Part shown: positions 59,549 to 64,000 of the stretch, piece by piece
Position numbering within the stretch: the stretch's first letter is position 1
Layout: each line of letters starts with the position of its first letter
NCBI RefSeq assembly: GCF_035325925.1
Contig: NZ_DAOKZA010000016.1
Location: 1 to 64,000 of the forward strand
Direction of reading: 5' to 3'
Origin: Calidifontimicrobium sp035325925
GTDB lineage: Bacteria > Pseudomonadota > Gammaproteobacteria > Burkholderiales > Burkholderiaceae_C
DNA length: 64,000 bases
Program-made: the position numbers and the translations under genes
The notes under the pieces: model-generated
The model's input: the letters and a program-made list of their open reading frames with translations, nothing else
Database searches by the model: none
Told to the model about the DNA's origin: nothing

Positions 59549-59643
59549 GCGTCCTCCTGCGTCGCCGCCACGCCGCCGGGGTCGGTGCGGCGGCGCGACG
59601 GCGTGAGCGTAGCGCGGCGCACCGCGGTGCGCGCGGCGCGGCC

Positions 59644-60870
59644 TCAGAACCCCGCGTCGCGCAGCGCCTGCACGCGGGCGCGGCGGATCGCCTCGCCCAC
59701 CTCGCGGCCCTGGCGGCCGCCGCCGGCCGCCAGGGCCGCGACGGCGGCCGTGTCGACGCCGCGCGCCACCGCGAGCGCGCGGCGCAGCCGCTCGCGCGGC
59801 GCGTAGGGCCGCTGCTCGAAACCGGCGCGGCCGCGTGCGTCGCACTCGCAGGCCAGCAGCAACTGCTCGAAGCGCGCCGGCCGGCGCAGCGCGTCGCCGC
59901 GCTCGAGCAGACGCAGCAGCGCCTCGGCGCCGAGCGCGCCGCTGGCGTGCACGTGACCATGCTCACGCGCGGCGAGCACGGCGAGCTCGTGGCAGTCGGT
60001 GGGCACCCTCAGCCGCCGGCCGATCGCCTCGACGAGCCGCACGCTGCGCGCCTCGTGCCCGAGGTGGCGCGGCCACTCGCCGGGCGGCGTCGTGCCCTTG
60101 CCGAGATCGTGGCCGACGCAGGCCCAGCGCACCGGCAGCGGCGCGTCGAGGCGTGCGGCGACATCGAGCACGAGCAGCAGGTGCTCGCCGCAGTCGACCT
60201 CGGGGTGGTGCTCGGCCGGCTGCGGCACGCCCCACAGCCGGTCGACCTCGGGCAGCAGCACGGCCAGCGCGCCGCAGTCGCGCAGCACCTCGAACAGGCG
60301 CGCCGGCCGTGCCTCCATGAGCCCGCGCGACAGCTCCTGCCACACGCGCTCTGGCACCAGCGCGTCGACCTCGCCGGCGTCGACCAACCGGCGCATCAGC
60401 ACCAGGGTCTCGGGCGCGATCGTGAAGTCGTGGAAGCGCGCGGCGAAACGCGCGACGCGCAGGATGCGCACCGGGTCCTCGGCGAAGGCGTCGGAGACGT
60501 GGCGCAGCACGCGCAGCGCCAGGTCGCGTCGCCCGCCGAAGGGGTCGACGATCTCGCCGCTGCCGGGGTCGAGCGCCATCGCGTTGATCGTCAGGTCGCG
60601 CCGCGCCAGGTCCTGCTCGAGCGTCACCGACGGGTCGGCGTGGAACTCGAAGCCGTGGTAGCCGCGCGCGACCTTGCGCTCGGTGCGCGCCAGCGCGTAC
60701 TCCTCGCCGCTGTGCGGGTGCAGGAACACCGGGAAGTCGCGTCCGACCGGGCGGAAGCCGGCGGCGAGCATCTGCTGCGGGGTCGCACCGACGACGACGT
60801 GGTCGACGTCGCCGCCGTGGCGGCCGAGCAGGCGGTCGCGCACGGCTCCGCCGACGATGTACGAGCGCAT
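59644..60870 (-). CDS. cca: Multifunctional CCA-adding enzyme
   Basis: Adds or repairs the 3'-CCA of tRNAs. The 408-residue protein has GGAVRDRLLG at 7-16, the catalytic G-D21-V-D23-H, RRDLTINAMALDP and the VRILRVARFAARF motif. It also has an HD domain (WACVGHDLGKGTTPPGEWPRHLGHE), which in Escherichia coli gives phosphatase/phosphodiesterase activity. ATG 60870 gives the canonical N-terminus; the frame stays open well upstream but that is GC-rich shadow. Confidence 0.96.
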   Translation of the reverse strand: MRSYIVGGAVRDRLLGRHGGDVDHVVVGATPQQMLAAGFRPVGRDFPVFLHPHSGEEYALARTERKVARGYHGFEFHADPSVTLEQDLARRDLTINAMALDPGSGEIVDPFGGRRDLALRVLRHVSDAFAEDPVRILRVARFAARFHDFTIAPETLVLMRRLVDAGEVDALVPERVWQELSRGLMEARPARLFEVLRDCGALAVLLPEVDRLWGVPQPAEHHPEVDCGEHLLLVLDVAARLDAPLPVRWACVGHDLGKGTTPPGEWPRHLGHEARSVRLVEAIGRRLRVPTDCHELAVLAAREHGHVHASGALGAEALLRLLERGDALRRPARFEQLLLACECDARGRAGFEQRPYAPRERLRRALAVARGVDTAAVAALAAGGGRQGREVGEAIRRARVQALRDAGF

Positions 60871-60914
60871 GGCGACGCAGTCTAGTGCCGCACCGACGGC
60901 CGACGCGAACCACC

Positions 60915-60975
60915 CGCCCGAAGCGCCTTCGGCGCCTGCGCCTCGAAGGTGGGGCCGCGGCGGCGGATCGGCAGC
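60915..60975. repeat. Degenerate copy C of the dispersed palindromic repeat
   Basis: In the 263-base gap after cca, 60920-60937 is identical to 18 bases of copy B (10741-10758) including the GCGCC-TTC-GGCGC mini-hairpin. The following C-run, G-run and GGCGGATCGGC-like block are eroded. The rest of the gap is GC-rich with nothing else I can name. Confidence 0.5.
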
Positions 60976-61133
60976 GCCGGACGCGCGGCGGCGCTGCGGA
61001 CGCGACGGCGGCGTCGCACGCCGGCGTGGCACCGGTGCATCGTCGCCCCCGCACCCAGGGGGGGTCGTGGCACGCCGCGAAGTGCGTGATCGCTTAGTCT
61101 TCGCGCCATGGATCGGGACCTGGGCAGGGTGCA

Positions 61134-61472
61134 GTGAAGCGGGGTGCGGGCCCGTCGGCGGTGGCGTTGCTCGCGCTGGCCTGCACGCTCGGCGCCGGCG
61201 TGCCGGCGACGGCTGCCGCGCGCGAGGCGGTGCACGAGGTCGACGCCGCCGTGTCGTTCGCACCCGGCACGGTGCCCGTGCCGCGGCGCCTGGCCATGCG
61301 CGCGTCGGCACCGGCACCGCGTGCGGCGCCGATCGCACCGCAGACCTATGCGCTGCTCACCTCGCTGGCTGCGCTCGGTGCCGCTGGTGCGCTGGCCGCG
61401 CTGGGTCAGCCGCGGTGGGCGCGTGCGCGCAGCGGCGTCAGTCGCGCCCGTCCGGCGCCGCTGCCCAGGTAG
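61134..61472 (+). CDS. Small predicted secreted protein with C-terminal helix
   Basis: A possible 112-residue protein: a signal peptide (AVALLALACTLGAGVPATAAA), a short extracytoplasmic stretch, and a C-terminal hydrophobic helix followed by basic residues (APQTYALLTSLAALGAAG ... RWARARSG). The tail loosely recalls a PEP-CTERM sorting signal, but the PEP motif itself is absent. The GTG start has AGGG five bases upstream. The last 67 bases overlap the convergent NDUFA9-like gene, which weakens the call. It could be a spurious frame. Confidence 0.4.
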   Translation: MKRGAGPSAVALLALACTLGAGVPATAAAREAVHEVDAAVSFAPGTVPVPRRLAMRASAPAPRAAPIAPQTYALLTSLAALGAAGALAALGQPRWARARSGVSRARPAPLPR

Positions 61473-62371
61473 GTCGGCACCACCGCCTCGAGCGACGCCG
61501 GCTCGATGCCCAGCGCGGCCAGGCCGGGCAGGGCGCCGGTGGCGACGCTGGGCACCTGCATCGAGAGCAGGTTGTCGCGCGACATCAGCGGCTCGCCGGG
61601 CATCAGTTCCATCACCCGCGCCTGCAGCGCCGCCAGTGCCGGCGGCAGCGGGATCACCGCGCGCTCGCAGCCGGCATGGCGGCCGGCCAGCCGCACGAGG
61701 TCGGCCAGCGTCAGTTCGCGCGGGCCGGCGCATTCGTAGGTCTGTCCCGCGGTGCGCGGCTGCTCGAGGCAGCGCACGATCGCGCGCGCGACGTCGCGCA
61801 CCCACACCGGCTGGAAACGCGCGTCGGCGCCGGCCAGCGGGACGACCGGGAACACCCGCTGCAGCGCGGCGAACAGGTTCAGCAGCCGGTCCTCGGCGCC
61901 GAAGATCACCGACGGGCGCAGCAGCGTCAGGTCGAGCCCGGCCTGCGCGAGCGCCGCCTCGCCGCCGGCCTTGGAGCGCAGGTACATCGACGGCGCGTCG
62001 GCGGCCACGCCGAGCGCGCTGACGTGCACGACCCGTTTTACGCCGGCGCGCCGGCAGGCTTCGCCGAGGCGGCGCGGCCACTCGACGTGCAGCTGCTCGA
62101 AGCGTCGCTGGTCGCCGTGCAGCACGGCGATCAGGTGCACCACCGCGTCGCGCCCGGCCAGCAGGCGGTCGAGCGCGCCGGCGTCGCCGACGACGTCGGC
62201 CTCGACGACCTCGACGGTGGGCAGCGACTGGATCGCGCGTGCGTGCGCGAGGCGGCGCGTCGCCACGGCGACGGTGGCGCCGCCGCCGCCGGCGCGTTGC
62301 ACCAGCTCGGCGCAGGTGGCGCGTCCGACGAAGCCGGTGCCGCCGAGCAGCAGGACGTTGTTCATCGACAT
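61406..62371 (-). CDS. Complex I NDUFA9-like NAD(P)-binding protein
   Basis: A 321-residue atypical SDR of the NDUFA9 type. The NAD(P) loop is LLGGTGFVGRATCAEL near the N-terminus. Further segments are VHLIAVLHGDQRRFEQLHVEWPRRLGEACRRAGVKRVVHVSALG, MYLRSKAGGEAAL (YxxxK) and LLRPSVIFGAEDRLLNLFAAL. Such proteins bind NADPH and help stabilise respiratory complex I in mitochondria; bacterial roles are less clear. ATG 62371 or 62365. It lies seven bases after the lytic transglycosylase stop. Confidence 0.9.
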   Translation of the reverse strand: MSMNNVLLLGGTGFVGRATCAELVQRAGGGGATVAVATRRLAHARAIQSLPTVEVVEADVVGDAGALDRLLAGRDAVVHLIAVLHGDQRRFEQLHVEWPRRLGEACRRAGVKRVVHVSALGVAADAPSMYLRSKAGGEAALAQAGLDLTLLRPSVIFGAEDRLLNLFAALQRVFPVVPLAGADARFQPVWVRDVARAIVRCLEQPRTAGQTYECAGPRELTLADLVRLAGRHAGCERAVIPLPPALAALQARVMELMPGEPLMSRDNLLSMQVPSVATGALPGLAALGIEPASLEAVVPTYLGSGAGRARLTPLRARAHRG

Positions 62372-62378
62372 GGCGTGG

Positions 62379-64000
62379 TCAGGGTTCGAGGCCGCCGGAC
62401 TCGGCCGCCGCCGCGCCGATGCGCGCACCCAGCAGCGCGCGCAGCGACGGTGGCCGGTCGGCGAGCCGCGCCGCATAGTACGCGGCGTTCGACAGCACCT
62501 TCTTGACGTAGTCGCGAGTTTCGCCGAACGGGATGCTCTCGGCCCAGATCGCGGTCTCGACCTCGGGGCCGTCGCGCCAGCGCCGCGGCCGGCCCGGGCC
62601 GGCGTTGTAGGCGGCAGCGGCCAGCGCCGCCGAGCCGTCGAAGTCGTCGAGCACCTGGCGCAGGTAACCGGTGCCCAGCGTCAGGTTGGTCTCCAGATCG
62701 TCGAGCATGCGTGGCGTGAACGCCATCCCGAGCCGCCGTGCCACCGACCGTGCCGTGGCCGGCATCACCTGCATCAGGCCGGACGCTCCGGCGTGCGAGC
62801 GCGCGTCGGTGACGAAACGCGACTCCTGGCGGATCAGCCCGTAGACGTAGGCCGCGTCGACGCCGCTGGCGTCCGCGCGTGCGAGCACCTGCTCGCGGTA
62901 CGGCAGCGGAAACCGCTGCCCGACGTCGATCTCGCTGCGCGTGCGCTCGCTGGTGTGGATGCAGCGGTCCCACACCTCGCGCTCGCAGGCCAGATCGGCG
63001 GCGGCGAGCAGCTCGCGGTCGTCCATGCCGAGCAGCGAGAAGTTCCACTCGCGCACGCCCTCGCTGCGCAACCCCAGCGCGAACGCGTGCAGCGCCCGCG
63101 CCAGCCCGGCATGCCGGCGCGCGGCCGCGCGTTCGTCGGCCGACGGCGGTCGCGGGCGCGGCGGCAGCGCCAGCGGCCGGTCGAGTTCCTCGGCGGCGAG
63201 CTTGCCGTAGAAGTGCATCTGCGTGGCGATGCCGGCCAGCGCCGCGCGCGCCGCAGCCCGTGCGGCAACGCCGGCGTCGCCGTCGGGGGCCAGCGCCAGT
63301 TCGGCGCGGGCGCGCCAGTAGACCCAGGCGGCATCGGCGCGCATCGTCTCGGGCATCGCGTCGATCGCGTCGCGCACCGTGGCCCACTGCGGGGTCGCCT
63401 CGCGCAACGCCGCGCGCACCTGCCAGGCGAGCGCGTCGTCCGAGCCCATGTCACCGCCGCGGCGCGCCAGTGCCTGGGCGCGCGCGTAGCGCTCGAGCGC
63501 CTGCGGCGCGCGTTCGATCGCGCTCCAGCGTGCGACCTGGCCCCAGGCCCAGGCGGCGGACCCGGCGGGCAGCCGCGACGCCGGCCCCGCTTCCAGCGCC
63601 TGCGCCGCGCGGTCGGCGTCGATCGCCGCGAGCCGCGCGACGGCCAGTTCGTCGAGCCGGTCACCGCGGCGCGACGCAGGCACCCGCGCGAGCAACCGCT
63701 CGGGGCGGTCCCACCAGCCGGTCGGCAGCGCCGGCGCGGGGTCGAGCAGCGCCAGTGCCTGGCGCGCCGCGGCGGCGCGCGACTGCTCGACGGCCAGCCG
63801 CACCTTGCGCCACACGTCGTCGGCCGTGAACACGCCGTCGGCAAGCAGCGTGCGCGCCAGCAGCTGGCAGCCGTCGTCGGCGTCGCGCTGCGCCAGCCAC
63901 GCGGCGCGCGCGCGGTCGCCGACGTCGACACCACGCGCGTGCGCGGCCGACAGCGCGTGGCAGTGGACCTCGCGGTCGTCGTTCATGCGAAAGCGCGGCA
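62379..64000 (-). CDS. slt: Soluble lytic murein transglycosylase (5' end outside window)
   Basis: Cleaves peptidoglycan glycan strands to 1,6-anhydromuramyl products in the periplasm. The visible part has the long superhelical N-terminal U-domain (AVEQSRAAAARQALALLDPAPALP and similar helices). The C-terminal GEWL/SLT catalytic domain has YVYGLIRQESRF (catalytic Glu), SHAGASGLMQVMPATARSVARRLG, TLGTGYLRQVLDDFDGSAALAAAAYNAGPGRPRRW and the ETRDYVKKVLSNAAYYAARL end. The frame is open at the right edge with no signal peptide seen, so the internal ATG at 63986 is not the true start. Confidence 0.94.
   Translation of the reverse strand, partial: PRFRMNDDREVHCHALSAAHARGVDVGDRARAAWLAQRDADDGCQLLARTLLADGVFTADDVWRKVRLAVEQSRAAAARQALALLDPAPALPTGWWDRPERLLARVPASRRGDRLDELAVARLAAIDADRAAQALEAGPASRLPAGSAAWAWGQVARWSAIERAPQALERYARAQALARRGGDMGSDDALAWQVRAALREATPQWATVRDAIDAMPETMRADAAWVYWRARAELALAPDGDAGVAARAAARAALAGIATQMHFYGKLAAEELDRPLALPPRPRPPSADERAAARRHAGLARALHAFALGLRSEGVREWNFSLLGMDDRELLAAADLACEREVWDRCIHTSERTRSEIDVGQRFPLPYREQVLARADASGVDAAYVYGLIRQESRFVTDARSHAGASGLMQVMPATARSVARRLGMAFTPRMLDDLETNLTLGTGYLRQVLDDFDGSAALAAAAYNAGPGRPRRWRDGPEVETAIWAESIPFGETRDYVKKVLSNAAYYAARLADRPPSLRALLGARIGAAAAESGGLEP

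Overview
The window is 64 kb of very GC-rich chromosome (most third codon positions are G or C; not counted). It is densely packed with housekeeping genes. Gene content and order point to a beta-proteobacterium of the order Burkholderiales, probably near the Rubrivivax/Leptothrix group. The pointers are the coxB-ctaD-ctaG-ctaE-surf1-ctaA-ctaB-SCO cluster followed by rpoH, the fba-purC-purE-purK-tsaC block, the rhodanese-grxC-secB-gpsA-trmL block, and a PilL/ChpA-type kinase. This placement is inference from synteny and protein families. I see no insertion sequence, prophage, CRISPR array, rRNA or tRNA gene.

Layout. 1-6480: the 3' part of a giant ChpA/PilL-type chemotaxis kinase and a DUF924 protein. 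6500-12198: photolyase, YqgE, RuvX, and pyrimidine genes pyrR, pyrB and a dihydroorotase-like gene that has lost its metal-binding histidines. 12233-15443: a translationally coupled set of acyltransferase, AMP-phosphorylase-type thymidine phosphorylase homologue and archaeal-like PRPP synthase. 15558-21004: gpmA, rhodanese, grxC, secB, gpsA, trmL, a ComF-like phosphoribosyltransferase and a BioC-like methyltransferase. 21110-31002: the aa3-type cytochrome oxidase cluster with its copper, heme and assembly factors. One small membrane gene (26507-26728) lies on the opposite strand inside it, and a strong terminator follows ctaE. 31006-31213 looks like a remnant of a LysE-type exporter. 31267-32187 is rpoH, read leftward, with a perfect CIRCE operator over its promoter.

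32402-37909 is the most interesting region. Four tightly coupled genes encode a small membrane protein, a sodium:solute-symporter/histidine-kinase fusion, a single-domain response regulator, and a protein joining a degenerate (pseudo-)histidine kinase to an intact DEDDh 3'-5' exonuclease. 38106-47605: ppsA, fba, purC, a TPR protein, a CnoX/YbbN-like thioredoxin (opposite strand), purE, purK and a TsaC/Sua5 enzyme. 47654-54837: a degenerate SGNH lipoprotein, a SemiSWEET-type transporter, PBP4 (dacB), an EamA exporter, tsaB, rimI, a family-4 uracil-DNA glycosylase and glmU. 54836-64000: DUF6279 lipoprotein, ttcA, folB, a FolM-like reductase, a MidA-like methyltransferase, DUF2905 protein, a zinc-ribbon membrane protein, cca, a small secreted protein, an NDUFA9-like protein and the 3' part of a soluble lytic transglycosylase.

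Four-base stop/start overlaps (ATGA, GTGA) are common and mark likely operons: ruvX-pyrR, acyltransferase-phosphorylase-PRPP synthase, kinase-regulator-exonuclease, purE-purK and exporter-tsaB-rimI. Several genes have a TAGAAT/TACAAT-like -10 hexamer just upstream of the start. Two closely related copies and one degenerate copy of a dispersed palindromic repeat lie in intergenic gaps. No stretch longer than about 270 bases lacks a gene call.
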